Source: Vibrio tapetis subsp. tapetis (lineage in GTDB: Bacteria; Pseudomonadota; Gammaproteobacteria; Enterobacterales; Vibrionaceae). From it: DNA of 64,000 bases. Position numbers and translations under genes: made by a program. Below the pieces are notes generated by a model. It saw nothing but the letters and a program-made list of their open reading frames with translations, was not told where the DNA came from and made no database searches. Each line of letters begins with the position of its first letter. Positions within the stretch are counted from its first letter, which is position 1. Location: the NCBI RefSeq assembly GCF_900233005.1, contig NZ_LT960611.1, forward strand, positions 1,798,001 to 1,862,000. The letters are read 5' to 3'. Shown piece by piece: positions 28,092-38,245 of this stretch.

Positions 28092-28682
28092 TTATAGACC
28101 TAGGAAGCTTTTAGACTTTTGCTTACGGATTTCCGTTTCGTCAGCCCATTCAATCAAGCCAGACTCAAGATCCATTAGACGCATCGTCATTTTGTAGTAT
28201 ACATCCTGGTCGCTGCCTTCGTTTTTCACGATGCTAGATAGGTTGCCGTAAAGCATGTACTGAGCACCAACCATCTTACCAAATTGGATCGCGCTGCTTT
28301 GATTTACTAGCTCATCATCGTTTTGGAAGTTAAGTTGCTCACGTACTGATTCAACACGATCCATGTCAACAAAGCGGAACTTACCAGAGTTCAGCATTTT
28401 GGTGCTGATTGAATCTGTAATTGATTCAGTATCGATGTGTTCGCTGGTTTTGTTCTTGATACGCTCAACAAATACGATAGGACGGCTTTCACGAGTGATT
28501 GCCGCGACTGAACCAGACATCATCATGCTGTCGACCATTTGGCCAGCAATGGTTTGTAAATCAGTAGAACCAAAGTCAATCGTTGTGGTTTCTACTGCTT
28601 GAGCATCACCATACGATACTTGGTTAGAACAACCACCTAAAACAACTGCAAGCCCAAGTAATGCAATGATACTTTTATTCAT
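28092..28682 (-). CDS. lpoB: Outer-membrane lipoprotein activator of PBP1b
   Basis: The 196-residue lipoprotein has lipobox VLGGCS after the signal (MNKSIIALLGLAVVLGGC). Its TolB-N-like domain (PIVFVERIKNKTSEHIDTESITDSIS ... VDMDRVESVREQL) is typical of LpoB/YcfM. E. coli LpoB crosses the periplasm to stimulate PBP1b. It lies 13 bp after ycfL in the conserved hinT-ycfL-lpoB-thiK order. The linker between lipid anchor and domain is short, as expected outside enterobacteria. Confidence 0.9.
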   Translation of the reverse strand: MNKSIIALLGLAVVLGGCSNQVSYGDAQAVETTTIDFGSTDLQTIAGQMVDSMMMSGSVAAITRESRPIVFVERIKNKTSEHIDTESITDSISTKMLNSGKFRFVDMDRVESVREQLNFQNDDELVNQSSAIQFGKMVGAQYMLYGNLSSIVKNEGSDQDVYYKMTMRLMDLESGLIEWADETEIRKQKSKSFLGL

Positions 28683-28695
28683 AATGTTTCCTTAA

Positions 28696-29082
28696 TTAAT
28701 CTGCTTTACGGATCTGAACGCGGTAATTCGTTGCGTTCGGATTCACCGATACTTCTGAAATAGAGATGGTTTCATGGCCACGAACAATTTTCTGTTTCCA
28801 TGGGCTAAGTTTAGTGTTTACTTCTAAACCCTTATCGTCATACCAATAAAAGCGATATTGAATATTTTGATTGCCAGACGATTTACTGGTTAGCATCACA
28901 ATAGCGCGAGCATGACCATTGACTTCATCGGTATCGATTTGTTCAATATCTATTTGTCCGCCCAGCACACTGTCGTTAAAGATGACTCGTTGAGATTGAC
29001 CATCCACACTGAGCCCTGCTGTGTTTTCTGCACAGCCCATTACAGCCAATACAGATAGCGCTACAATCCAGATTTTCTTCAT
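28696..29082 (-). CDS. ycfL: YcfL-family lipoprotein
   Basis: A 128-residue lipoprotein with signal MKKIWIVALSVLAVMGC and a single beta-sandwich-like domain (VMLTSKSSGNQNIQYRFYWYDDKGLEV). This DUF1425-type pattern and the neighbours identify YcfL. Its start overlaps the stop of the upstream lipoprotein gene (ATGA). Function is unknown; linkage to lpoB suggests cell-envelope work. Confidence 0.87.
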   Translation of the reverse strand: MKKIWIVALSVLAVMGCAENTAGLSVDGQSQRVIFNDSVLGGQIDIEQIDTDEVNGHARAIVMLTSKSSGNQNIQYRFYWYDDKGLEVNTKLSPWKQKIVRGHETISISEVSVNPNATNYRVQIRKAD

Positions 29083-30488
29083 TTAATTGCCCCTAGTTGC
29101 TTATGCCAAATAATTGAACCTTGGCCTTGTCTTGATACCCATACCAGCGTTGTACGACCTGCTGATACTTCAAATTCATAGTTGTTCCCGTTGGCATTCA
29201 CGCTGTGAGTACCTGATTTAACTCGCTTACTACTACTATATACCACTGCAGGTAATGTCTGCCAACTTCTCGTGTCCGCTTGTTCTGTTAAAATATTCCA
29301 CAAATTCAACAAGACATTGCCAACATCGTCTTCATTTTTTGCCGCTTCACGGCGAATTTGCTCTTTCGCTATAACACGTAATGCCTGGCGAATAATGATA
29401 CTCGGCATACGTTCAGACAAATTATTGCCCGCCATTAAATTAACGTCGACCAACTGAGATTGCTTGAGTGTTGCATCATCGAGCATTAACTCGTTTAAGC
29501 TATAGCCCTCAGTGTTCGGGTAGTATGGTAGCGACAAGTTATAGTATAAATATTGTTTAGCATTCCCATCATAATAAGGGAAAGAATATTGCCAGCTGTC
29601 CATCGCTTGCACGACCCGTTGCTCATCAATAATAATCACCCGGCCTTCATTTTGACTTGGTTTTTTATATTTTCCGTAACGTTTTTCAAGCTTAGCCAAA
29701 TCTTGCTTCATGCCTAAACGATGGCCAACCCGCAAGGTTCCATCAATAATTTCGCGGTTTTCCGGCATCACGGCCAGCGCTCGCTTATAATCGACATACG
29801 CGCTGTTTAAGTCGTTCGCAGCTTCATACAGTAAAGCAGAGAAATACAATAGATAACCATTTTGTACCGCTTGCAGCTTTTTTCCGGCTGCAGGGTAATT
29901 GGCCATGATCGCACCCAAGTTTTCGTTGATACCTTTGGCATCACCGGATTTTTCGGCCGATTCTAATTCTGCTTCTCGACGTTTCTTTGCCTGTTCCTGA
30001 ACCATATTTGCGCGTCTGATTTCAACCAGTGCACCTTCTAAGTCGTTCCCTTTAAGGTAATTTAGACCTAAATATAAATGCAGAAAACCCAATTCATAAT
30101 CAGCAGGCTCATAACTGGTTAAGTTGTCATTCGCCGCTAATGCACCAACTGAAGCCGCCGTCTCGCTAAGCGATACGATAGGCTGATCAGCTTGAATTTT
30201 AGCCGCTTGGTCACTTCGTTTTAAGCTAGCCAAACTCAGTGCATAATTTTGGTTAAGTAACTCAACTCGCCCACGCTCCATATTATCAAGAATGGGACCT
30301 GCCAACTCTGAATCCATCTCGGGTAAAGAGTCTTGCGCTGTTTGATACTGCCCCTGACTTACGGACTGGTACACGTCAGAATGCTGTGCACTATAATGAC
30401 TAAACAAATTACCTGCGCTCATCGAGGCACAAGCGGTCAGCGCAGCTGAAATTGAAGCAACGACTATGTTACGGACTAAAGAAGTCAA
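29079..30488 (-). CDS. COG3014-type TPR-like lipoprotein
   Basis: The 469-residue protein has a signal peptide with lipobox LTACAS. Helical repeats of TPR character follow (FLHLYLGLNYLKGNDLEGALVEIRRA; YLLYFSALLYEAANDLNSAYVDYKRALAVMP), then a C-terminal beta-rich part (PAVVYSSSKRVKSG ... RTTLVWVSRQGQGSIIW). I know it only as a conserved uncharacterised lipoprotein family. It is inserted between hinT and ycfL, relative to E. coli, and is translationally coupled to ycfL. A role with YcfL and LpoB in the outer membrane is an inference from linkage. Confidence 0.8.
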   Translation of the reverse strand: MTSLVRNIVVASISAALTACASMSAGNLFSHYSAQHSDVYQSVSQGQYQTAQDSLPEMDSELAGPILDNMERGRVELLNQNYALSLASLKRSDQAAKIQADQPIVSLSETAASVGALAANDNLTSYEPADYELGFLHLYLGLNYLKGNDLEGALVEIRRANMVQEQAKKRREAELESAEKSGDAKGINENLGAIMANYPAAGKKLQAVQNGYLLYFSALLYEAANDLNSAYVDYKRALAVMPENREIIDGTLRVGHRLGMKQDLAKLEKRYGKYKKPSQNEGRVIIIDEQRVVQAMDSWQYSFPYYDGNAKQYLYYNLSLPYYPNTEGYSLNELMLDDATLKQSQLVDVNLMAGNNLSERMPSIIIRQALRVIAKEQIRREAAKNEDDVGNVLLNLWNILTEQADTRSWQTLPAVVYSSSKRVKSGTHSVNANGNNYEFEVSAGRTTLVWVSRQGQGSIIWHKQLGAIK

Positions 30489-30576
30489 GCTTCCCCCAGT
30501 TTGAAATAAATACTTTAAGAGTGACCCCTAAAACAAATAAGAGTTTCATTCACTGAACAAATAATACCACTGTAGA

Positions 30577-30927
30577 TCAGCCAACTAACATAGGGCCAAG
30601 CGGCTTGCCACCAACAATATGCATGTGAATATGATAGACCTCTTGTCCACCATGAGCATTACAGTTAACAATCAAACGATAGCCATCTTTAGCAATGCCC
30701 TCGTCTTCGGCAATCTTACGAGCCGCAGTGAACATGCGCCCCATCATCAATTCATCTTCAACTTCGACATCGTTTGTTGTAGGAATTAACTTATTAGGAA
30801 TAATAAGAACATGCTTAGGCGCTCTTGGGTTGATATCGCGAAACGCAGTCACTAGCTCGTCTTGGAACACGATATCTGCTGGAATTTCACCATTGATGAT
30901 TTTGGTAAATATGGTTTCTTCAGCCAT
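30577..30927 (-). CDS. hinT: HIT-family purine nucleoside phosphoramidase
   Basis: The 116-residue protein [23 protein letters not shown] ... ends with the histidine triad [13 protein letters not shown]. HinT hydrolyses AMP-linked phosphoramidates such as aminoacyl-adenylates. The ATG at 30927 has GGAG well placed; an in-frame ATG at 30939 is the RBS region itself. It opens the ycf gene group. Confidence 0.96.
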   Translation of the reverse strand: MAEETIFTKIINGEIPADIVFQDELVTAFRDINPRAPKHVLIIPNKLIPTTNDVEVEDELMMGRMFTAARKIAEDEGIAKDGYRLIVNCNAHGGQEVYHIHMHIVGGKPLGPMLVG

Positions 30928-31216
30928 GAGGTGCTCCATTTAAATATTCATAGTAAGGATACGAATCAACGCGGCCATAAAGCCACTAAATCCTAGTTAA
31001 TTTCGGAGCTTAGTATGCGCTATGGCTCGCAATAACTCAATAAAAAACACCGTTCATAAGTAGAGTGTCACTCAGGATCGAACGAGCAAATTACAGAACT
31101 GCAACCTTCGTCAAAGTAAAAGCAAAACAGAGTTCGTAAAATGAGCTCTTAATAAAAATATTTTAGAGGCCTTTTTGCCTCTTGCTTTACACTTTGAAAC
31201 TAATGGAGAGAAAACC

Positions 31217-33208
31217 ATGCAGGGATCTGTAATCAGGCGCATGTACGCAGGGTTCACACTCATTGTGGTGCTATTTGTAGCAACAATAGCCATAATGATG
31301 GGGGGAATGAACAAGATTCATTCCAATTTCGAAAACGTTTCGGATACCTCTTTGCCACTTGTGGCACTATCAAACCAAACCAGCGTTGAGCTTCTATCCG
31401 CTGACAAGTCCTTTAAAGATTTCCTAACGACTCAGAATCAAGAGAAGGTGAGCGCTTCGCGAAATAGTTTTATTACCGCGCAAGACGAATTTAAAGCAAC
31501 CCTTGCAAAGCTTGAGTCCATCAGTAAAAGTACGCCTGAAATTGCTCCGAGAATTAAAGAGCTCAAAGTTTTAGAAGAAAGTTACTTTGCCGAAGCATTA
31601 GAGGCAATGGATAATTACCGAGCTATGTTTGCCGCACAAGAAGCGGTTCAAAAATCTTCACGTAGCTTCCAGAAACTACAAACTGAACTTAGCGTTGGCA
31701 TGAAAGAATATGTCGATGACCAAGACAAAATTGCCGTAAAAGTGATGGCAAAGAGTTACTTTATTAAGTTAAAAGACGCTGAAGTTGTAACATCTGATGC
31801 TTTGGCGAGCAGTGACACTGCGTTTGTAAAAAAAGCGGTAACGCGTAACAAAAAAGCCGTAACTCACTTAAATTACGCTTATCGTGGCCTTGCGACTCAA
31901 CTTCCTGCAATCAAAAGTGTTTTCGATAAGTCTGTTGCTCAGTTTACTCAAGACGTAGGTAAATCTGGTGGTGTCTTAGACCAGCACTTTGCTTACTTAA
32001 CCGCCAAAGAACGTCTGTATGATAACATCGCCAATCTTGTGATTAAGATCGACGATGCGATGAATATCCTCGCTACCTTTAACGCGACAGCGGCTAAACA
32101 GCTTGATGCCTCTCTTGCTGAAGCTGGCGGCATTTACGAAGAAGGTTACATCCAAGCGATTGGTATTGGGTTTGTTGTCTGCTTAATCACGTTAGGTATT
32201 GGTTGGAATGTCGCGCACAGTGTTCGTGAACCACTAACTCGCATGCTCTCGACATTAGAGGGGCTAACTAAAGGCGACCTAACACAACGAATCGACATAC
32301 GTAATAACAACGAATTCAGCCAATTGAGTCGTCATATCAATACGCTTGCCGACAGCCTGCACGGTATTCTCAAAGAGCTTAATGATGCCGCAGATGACCT
32401 AACTAACGTAGCAAACAGCAATAGTCAAACATCGGTCAAAGCCCAAGGTCAGCTGAATGCTCAAAGAGAGCAAACAGCAACGGTTGCAACGGCAATGACT
32501 GAAATGGAACAATCGGTAAATGAAGTAGCGCAAAGTGCGCAAAACTCAACTGACATGGTTCTTAAAGTTGAAAGTGCTTCAGCATCAGGCCGTGAAATCA
32601 TGAGCACCAATATCACGACCATTAATCAGCTTGAAGCTCGATTAACTCAGTCTGTTGATGCGGTCTCTGATCTCCAGCGTATGAGTAGCCAAATTGGATC
32701 GATTCTTGATGTTATTCGGAATATCGCCGAACAAACGAACTTACTTGCTCTTAATGCGGCAATAGAAGCTGCCCGAGCTGGCGAACAAGGTCGTGGTTTT
32801 GCGGTAGTTGCCGATGAAGTTCGTGTGCTTGCCCAGAAGACCACTCAATCGACAAGCGAAATTGAAAGCATGATAAGCAACTTACAGTCTTCCTCTAAAT
32901 CAGCAGGCAACGTCATTGAAAGCTGCATGTCTGATATGGAGCAATCCGTCGCACAAGCTTCAAATGCCAACAGCGCCATGGTAGAAATTCAAGCACTTAT
33001 CGTCGAAATCAGCCAGTTGAGTACTCACATCACTCAAGCAGCTGACGAGCAAAGAGTTACAACCTCAGATATCGCTCGTAGCTTAGAAGACATTAACCAC
33101 ATTGCTAACGAGAGTTACCAAGCAATGAACGAAATTGCAACGGTCAGCCAAGACTTAACCAAGCTCTCAGGAGAGCAAAGCGAAATCGTTCATCGATTCA
33201 AGCTATAA
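31217..33208 (+). CDS. Methyl-accepting chemotaxis protein
   Basis: The 663-residue receptor has TM1 near residues 10-32, a helical periplasmic sensor domain of about 280 residues, TM2 ([21 protein letters not shown]), a HAMP region and a signalling domain. The tip motif [37 protein letters not shown] is canonical. The start at 31217 is favoured by GGAGAG; an upstream frame from 31175 lacks an RBS. The ligand is unknown. No pentapeptide for CheR tethering is present at the C terminus (HRFKL). Confidence 0.95.
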   Translation: MQGSVIRRMYAGFTLIVVLFVATIAIMMGGMNKIHSNFENVSDTSLPLVALSNQTSVELLSADKSFKDFLTTQNQEKVSASRNSFITAQDEFKATLAKLESISKSTPEIAPRIKELKVLEESYFAEALEAMDNYRAMFAAQEAVQKSSRSFQKLQTELSVGMKEYVDDQDKIAVKVMAKSYFIKLKDAEVVTSDALASSDTAFVKKAVTRNKKAVTHLNYAYRGLATQLPAIKSVFDKSVAQFTQDVGKSGGVLDQHFAYLTAKERLYDNIANLVIKIDDAMNILATFNATAAKQLDASLAEAGGIYEEGYIQAIGIGFVVCLITLGIGWNVAHSVREPLTRMLSTLEGLTKGDLTQRIDIRNNNEFSQLSRHINTLADSLHGILKELNDAADDLTNVANSNSQTSVKAQGQLNAQREQTATVATAMTEMEQSVNEVAQSAQNSTDMVLKVESASASGREIMSTNITTINQLEARLTQSVDAVSDLQRMSSQIGSILDVIRNIAEQTNLLALNAAIEAARAGEQGRGFAVVADEVRVLAQKTTQSTSEIESMISNLQSSSKSAGNVIESCMSDMEQSVAQASNANSAMVEIQALIVEISQLSTHITQAADEQRVTTSDIARSLEDINHIANESYQAMNEIATVSQDLTKLSGEQSEIVHRFKL

Positions 33209-33230
33209 GCTCATTTCAGGCAATATTAAG

Positions 33231-33268
33231 AAAGAGCAACCTAAGCAATAGGTTGCTCTTGTTTTTTT
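33231..33268 (+). terminator. Terminator of the chemoreceptor gene
   Basis: AAGAGCAACCT AAGCAAT AGGTTGCTCTT, then G and seven T. Confidence 0.93.
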
Positions 33269-33353
33269 ATTAAAAAGCCCCCATCTTATATGTGGCTTGC
33301 TGATCTTCTCACTCATTCTAACTTTCCAGCAGGCCTTATGTTGAGGACATGAT

Positions 33354-34517
33354 ATGGCCGTACATGTAGGTATTATAGACCAAGATCCAGTTCGTCTTAT
33401 CACACCATTATTTGATAAACGCACGATCAGCCGTCACATTGTTTTCATTGGCGACAAAAGCCAAGAAAACATGTACTTAAGACTAAACTCAGTACTAGCG
33501 ACTCGCGAGATTACTTCCGAGTTTTTTGAGATCCCAAGTGTCGTAAACACCTCTCTCATTAAAGAATCAATTCAAGTCCTTGCCGCTGATCTTAAAGCGC
33601 GTGGAGAAGAAGTAAAACTCAATGCCAGTTGCGGTTTACGTCACCGTTTACTGTCCGTTTACGAAGTATTCCGTACCTACCATTGGCCTATTTTTGTGGT
33701 TGAGCCATTCAGCGACAAATTGTGTTGGCTTTATCCTGATGGCAAAGAAGAAGCGCAAGTTCAAGATCATATTAAAATCAAAGATTACCTCACGATTTTC
33801 GGTGCTAGAAGTGAGTTCAATGAACAAGAAATACCAGAGCAACTGGATGCAAAACTGCATGATCTAGGGGTTCGTTGGGCGAGTAACGCTTTGGAGCTTG
33901 GTCCCGGCTTGGCAACGCTTAATTACCTTGCGACTACGTGCCGAAAAGAACAGAAGCTTGATGTCGGCCTCACGGAAAAACAACAGAGTTACCGTGAATT
34001 AGATATGCTCATTCAAGATCTGGTCGAAACCGAATTAGCGACCTATGATAAAGGCATTCTAACGTTTGAAAGTGAAGATGCTCGTCGCTTCTCTAACGGC
34101 GAATGGCTTGAAAACTTGGTTCACAGCACGGTTAAACAAATTCAACAAGAAATCCCTACCATTCAAGATCGCTCTCTGAATGTTCAAGTTTACCGTCAAT
34201 TAGGTGAACGTGAAGTGCGTAACGAGCTTGACGTAGCAACCGTTGTGAACAATAAGTTACATATCATCGAATGTAAAACCAAAGGCATGCGAGATGACGG
34301 CGACGATACTCTCTACAAACTAGAATCACTTCGTGACTTATTAGGTGGTCTACAAGCCCGTGCCATGCTAGTAAGCTTCAGACCTTTGCGCCACAACGAC
34401 ATCACTCGTGCTGAAGATCTTGGGCTTGCATTGATTGGTCCTGATGAGCTCAAAAACCTTAAACACTATTTAACCACTTGGTTTAAAGAAGCTGGCGGTT
34501 ACGAAGATCTGGCCTAA
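33354..34517 (+). CDS. Orphan CARF-PD-(D/E)xK protein, VC1899/Card1-like (DUF1887)
   Basis: The 387-residue protein resembles the DUF1887 family, whose V. cholerae member VC1899 has a solved structure as I recall. Residues 1-150 form a Rossmann-like CARF domain (VHVGIIDQDPVRLITPLF; the ligand-site-like LNASCGLRHRL at 89-99). A winged-helix linker follows, then a C-terminal restriction-endonuclease fold: W251-L-E, ELDV (D293) and ECKTK (E306, K308). These are the PD-(D/E)xK residues and appear intact. Relatives Card1/Can2 are nucleases switched on by cyclic oligoadenylate in type III CRISPR defence, but no CRISPR or Cas gene is in this window. It is single-gene, followed by the intron. Confidence 0.87.
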   Translation: MAVHVGIIDQDPVRLITPLFDKRTISRHIVFIGDKSQENMYLRLNSVLATREITSEFFEIPSVVNTSLIKESIQVLAADLKARGEEVKLNASCGLRHRLLSVYEVFRTYHWPIFVVEPFSDKLCWLYPDGKEEAQVQDHIKIKDYLTIFGARSEFNEQEIPEQLDAKLHDLGVRWASNALELGPGLATLNYLATTCRKEQKLDVGLTEKQQSYRELDMLIQDLVETELATYDKGILTFESEDARRFSNGEWLENLVHSTVKQIQQEIPTIQDRSLNVQVYRQLGEREVRNELDVATVVNNKLHIIECKTKGMRDDGDDTLYKLESLRDLLGGLQARAMLVSFRPLRHNDITRAEDLGLALIGPDELKNLKHYLTTWFKEAGGYEDLA

Positions 34518-34550
34518 TAAACAAACCGCTGTTAACTTATTACTCAGCAC

Positions 34551-36641
34551 ATCGAGTAGGGTGAGGCGTCTCCGCCTCATCCCTCTCACAGAACCGTACG
34601 TACGGACCTCGTATACGGCTCATGCACATTTCCATTCAGCATAATGGCTGAACACATATCCTGTCCTAACGTGTTCAAGATTCACTAATCCAAGGTCGTT
34701 AAACCATTGATTTGGCATCGAGTAACTGGCTAATGGACTCGCAGCATTTCTCCAACTATCCATACAGATATACCTGAATGACCCTTCGTAACCTAGCTGT
34801 CTTAGCCTGCGGTGGAGTCGGGTCGGTTTTTTCCATAATCGTAATTGGACGCTGCGAAGTCTTCGCCTTAACCACGCGGCCAGTTTCTTAAACTCCCTGT
34901 TGGCATTCGCTATTCGAAAGTACTGGCTGAACCCTCTCAGAAGTGGATTCAGTTGTTTAATGACTTCTAACAATGGCTTACCGCCATTGCGTCTTGTCAC
35001 TCGCTTCAACTTTCCTTTGAACGTCGACATTTTCTTTGGCTGAATACGGCTATAATGGCTACCGATTTCTATTCCAAGGAATTTCACACCTTCGCCGCTG
35101 TGCGCTATGTGTGATTTGGTTTCGTTCACCGTTAACTTGAGCTGTTTTTCCAGGACCTTCGTTGCCTGTACTTGCGCATTTTCTGCACCTTTACGGCTGC
35201 GACAGAAGATCAGTATGTCGTCGGCATAACGGACTATTCGATGTCCTCGCTTTCGCATCTCTTGATCAAACGCATCCAGATAGATGTTCGCTATCAGTGG
35301 GCTTATTACTCCACCTTGCGGACTACCTATCTCGGTATGCTGCCACTCTCCATCAACCATTACGCCACTTTTCAGGAACTGTTTGATGAGCTCCAGTACG
35401 CTACTGTCTGTGACTCGTTTCTTAATGCTTTTTAGAATAAGCTCATGATCGAGCTTATCGAAGCACTTCGATAAGTCCATATCTACGACGTGTTGCATTC
35501 CGTATCGACGGATGAACATCGTCGCTTTGTTTATAGCATCGTGACAACTTCGATTCGGTCTATACCCAAAGCTGGATGGGTGAAACTGCTCTTCGAAGAT
35601 TGGGGTTAATAGATCATTTAGAGCTTGTTGGACAACTCTATCCCGTACTGTTGGGATCCCAAGTAATCGCACCCCACCATCATCTTTCGGTATTTCTACC
35701 CGTCTGACGGGTTGAGGGGTGTATCGCTTGGTTTTGAGTTCCAGAAGAAGTTGATCTAGGTTATCACTCAGATTTTGGGCGTAGTCGCTTAGGCTCTGCC
35801 TATCTATTCCGGCCGCGCCTTTCGCTTTCCACACTTTTTTAAATCCTTTATAGAGTCGCTCTTTGTGGAGCAAGTGACCATATAAACTGTAGTAAACTCT
35901 CAACTTTTTCCTTTAGATTGTGTGCCGTGTGGGGACAAATGCTCTCTCACAGTGTTGGTGTATTTCACTCCACTCTCTAGCCTTCTAGCTCAATGGCAAT
36001 TTACTAGAGTGAGTCAGAGTTACTCCCTTGTACGGTTTCTCGCTTCAGTGCTTTGCTTTCACAAAGACCGAGACGGAATACCTCGATAGCTAATCAACTT
36101 GTATACCACTGAAAAAAAAACATCTGCTCATCACAGACTTAAAATGTACTTCATCCCTTCGCAACACCAGATTGCTTTTGGCAAAATGTTGTCCCATCAG
36201 ACGTGTTACTGATGGTCAGCTCAGTTTTATCCTCCACACCATTACTGGGCTTCACCGGCCGAGCTTTACTCACTACTACGGATTCATCTGCCACCTCGCA
36301 CCAACATAGATCTTGGCTCTCGCCTTGAGTTTATGCTTCCGACGTTTGCTCGGATGTGATGTCAGGCTTCCCCAGTTACTGCACTGGCTCCCTGTTAACA
36401 ATGCCACCCTCAAGCACAATCTAGGTCTGATTGAGTATCGGGCTTCACGCTATTTTTCACGCTTACCCACCTAAATTGCCGAATCAGGTTCACTTTCGTT
36501 GTGTACTGTTAACTTCCTATCGCTTCCTTCAAACCCTGCCGTTGGCCAGCAACGCCCTTACGATTCGGATTATCTTCCCCTCAATCAGGGTGATTTAGGC
36601 TTCTTTCAGCCTAATGGGTTTGCCAGCTTCGCTGGGCAAAC
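34551..36641 (-). mobile_element. Group IIC intron, copy 2 (downstream of porin terminator)
   Basis: This 2091-base copy matches 5267-7359 with very few differences. Copy 1 has 11 A and copy 2 has 9 A in one homopolymer (near 36112-36120), and there are scattered base changes, for example near 34680, 36457, 36560 and 36615. The 5' end follows the T run of the porin terminator on the minus strand; the 3' end is again CTACTCGAT followed by GT. The domain V-like hairpin is at 34591-34621. Same strand and same type of site as copy 1 show targeting of terminator hairpins and a recent duplication. Confidence 0.88.
34620..35903 (-). CDS. ltrA: Group II intron reverse transcriptase/maturase, copy 2
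   Basis: The protein is identical at all 427 residues to the copy at 5336-6619, including YADD, GSPQGGVISP and the maturase domain, with the same TTG start. The nucleotide change in the 3' part of the gene (AAGG versus AAGA near 34680) is silent. An intact identical protein shows that neither copy has decayed. Confidence 0.93.
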   Translation of the reverse strand: MRVYYSLYGHLLHKERLYKGFKKVWKAKGAAGIDRQSLSDYAQNLSDNLDQLLLELKTKRYTPQPVRRVEIPKDDGGVRLLGIPTVRDRVVQQALNDLLTPIFEEQFHPSSFGYRPNRSCHDAINKATMFIRRYGMQHVVDMDLSKCFDKLDHELILKSIKKRVTDSSVLELIKQFLKSGVMVDGEWQHTEIGSPQGGVISPLIANIYLDAFDQEMRKRGHRIVRYADDILIFCRSRKGAENAQVQATKVLEKQLKLTVNETKSHIAHSGEGVKFLGIEIGSHYSRIQPKKMSTFKGKLKRVTRRNGGKPLLEVIKQLNPLLRGFSQYFRIANANREFKKLAAWLRRRLRSVQLRLWKKPTRLHRRLRQLGYEGSFRYICMDSWRNAASPLASYSMPNQWFNDLGLVNLEHVRTGYVFSHYAEWKCA

Positions 36642-36673
36642 AAAAAGCCCAGCCACTCATAAGTGGTCTGGGC
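36642..36673 (-). terminator. Porin terminator; group IIC intron target
   Basis: On the minus strand GCCCAG-A-CCACT, loop TATG, AGTGG-CTGGGC and then five T; the intron begins directly after the T run. Confidence 0.88.
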
Positions 36674-36704
36674 GAAATACATAACCTAGATTCTACTTTA
36701 TTAC

Positions 36705-37763
36705 CTACCAGTAAAGACGAGCACCAATTGCGAAATTAGTCTCACCATCTTTGACCGATGTTGGCCCTACAAAAGAGTCGGATCCTCTGTTAGTAAAACC
36801 TGTCGTTGTCCCTTTACCGTGCCCTACTTCACCATAAATTCGAGCCCAGCTATTGAATTTGTAAACCGTTCCTAAGTAAAGGTTTTTACCATCACCATCT
36901 TCAGTATCAAGTCCACTTGTTTTCTGCGAGACATATTCAACTCCCGAATAAACAGTTGCCTTCTCGGTGATCGAATACATACCAGCTAAACTGAACGCAT
37001 TTTCGTCAATTTGAGCCGGAGAGCTAAGATCTTCAACCAAAGCGTTGTAGTAAGTCGCTCCAATTTGCGCATCACCAAATTTGTACTCTATGGTGCCTTC
37101 AAAAAAGGTGTTTCGAAGATCTGCGGTTACGTCCTTTACGTTAGCTGGGTCGCTCTCATCAGAACCTACTTTATGACCTTTGGACGTATTTTTACCACCA
37201 CCCACATGCACACTTAAATCACCAAACGATGTTCCAGCATAAAGCTCTGCTAGCTCTTGATGCGCATCATCTTGATCAAGACCATAGTTAGCCGCTACCC
37301 AGAAGCTATCGTGCGTGTAGTTATACTTTATTAGTGAGTCGTGACGGGCGCCAGAAAGAGTCGCGTGACGCATCCCTGAACCACCAAAGAAGTACGAATA
37401 ATCCGCTCCGTACGTATCATCTGAAACTATCCATTGTCGACCGATGGTAATTTTACCAAAATCACCGCTAACACCAGCATAATGCAGTCGATTTTTCATT
37501 ACATAGTCGCCTGAGCCTTGAAGGCCAAATTCAACTTTACCAAATACCTTAATATCTTCGGCCAGCTGATATTCCGCTTTCACACCCGCTCGAGATGATC
37601 CAGCTCCAAGCGTTACTTCTTTATTGGGCTTCTTTTTTAGTTCAGTACGTAACTGACCATAGAATTCAGCGTTACCCTCTTCTGATTTATAAATGCTAGC
37701 GGCTGTTGCTGATCCCGCAAAAATCAAAGAAGGCAATACAACTGCTAATAGTGTTTTTTTCAT
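36705..37763 (-). CDS. General porin, trimeric beta-barrel
   Basis: The 352-residue protein has a signal peptide (MKKTLLAVVLPSLIFAGSATAA), then a 16-strand-like porin sequence. It includes AEFYGQLRTEL near the start of the mature part, FGKITIGRQWIVSDDTYGADYSYFFG (constriction-loop region), and the C-terminal aromatic INFAIGARLYW-type ending (NFAIGARLYW) that directs barrel assembly. It belongs to the OmpC/OmpU group; the exact orthologue cannot be named. The ATG at 37763 has AGGA seven bases upstream; a TTG at 37766 is in frame but not needed. Its terminator carries the second intron. Confidence 0.9.
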   Translation of the reverse strand: MKKTLLAVVLPSLIFAGSATAASIYKSEEGNAEFYGQLRTELKKKPNKEVTLGAGSSRAGVKAEYQLAEDIKVFGKVEFGLQGSGDYVMKNRLHYAGVSGDFGKITIGRQWIVSDDTYGADYSYFFGGSGMRHATLSGARHDSLIKYNYTHDSFWVAANYGLDQDDAHQELAELYAGTSFGDLSVHVGGGKNTSKGHKVGSDESDPANVKDVTADLRNTFFEGTIEYKFGDAQIGATYYNALVEDLSSPAQIDENAFSLAGMYSITEKATVYSGVEYVSQKTSGLDTEDGDGKNLYLGTVYKFNSWARIYGEVGHGKGTTTGFTNRGSDSFVGPTSVKDGETNFAIGARLYW

Positions 37764-38187
37764 CAATCTATCCTGTGACTTGATTATTTTTAATATGGCA
37801 CACCATCCTGGGTGCGAACAAAACGCTACCAGATATTAAAAAGAGCATCAATCAGCTGAATTTTATGATAAAAATCAAATAACCATGATTTATTTGTTGT
37901 CTATCGCAAATATTACAAATAGATCACGATAATAATTTCGGAATTAAGTATTGCTATATTAGTCAATAAAACTAAACATTTATACAATAATAGATATAAA
38001 CGTTGGTACACCCTCAAAAAACACGCATATGAATAAGAACAATATTCTTAAAATATCGAAATTTGAAGAGTTTAGATGAACTTAATATAGAGATCACATA
38101 TACCCACATGTAAAAATTTATTTCGGTTATCAACTTTCGAGCCACATCTAATTTATAAATCAGTCATATCGACGATTATTCGTCAAT
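37764..38187. other. AT-rich intergenic region upstream of the porin
   Basis: About 420 bp without a gene, very AT-rich, with several TTTAT/AAATA tracts. It must hold the porin promoter and probably sites for global regulators, but no single binding site was convincing. No coding sequence or RNA gene was recognised. Confidence 0.6.
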
Positions 38188-38227
38188 AAAAAAAGAGCAA
38201 AGGTATTCACCTTTGCTCTTTTTTTTA
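38188..38227. terminator. udp terminator (bidirectional form)
   Basis: AAAGAGCAAAGGT ATTC ACCTTTGCTCTTT with A and T runs on both sides, 18 bp past the udp stop. Confidence 0.92.
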
Positions 38228-38245
38228 TTTAACTAAATTAACGTG

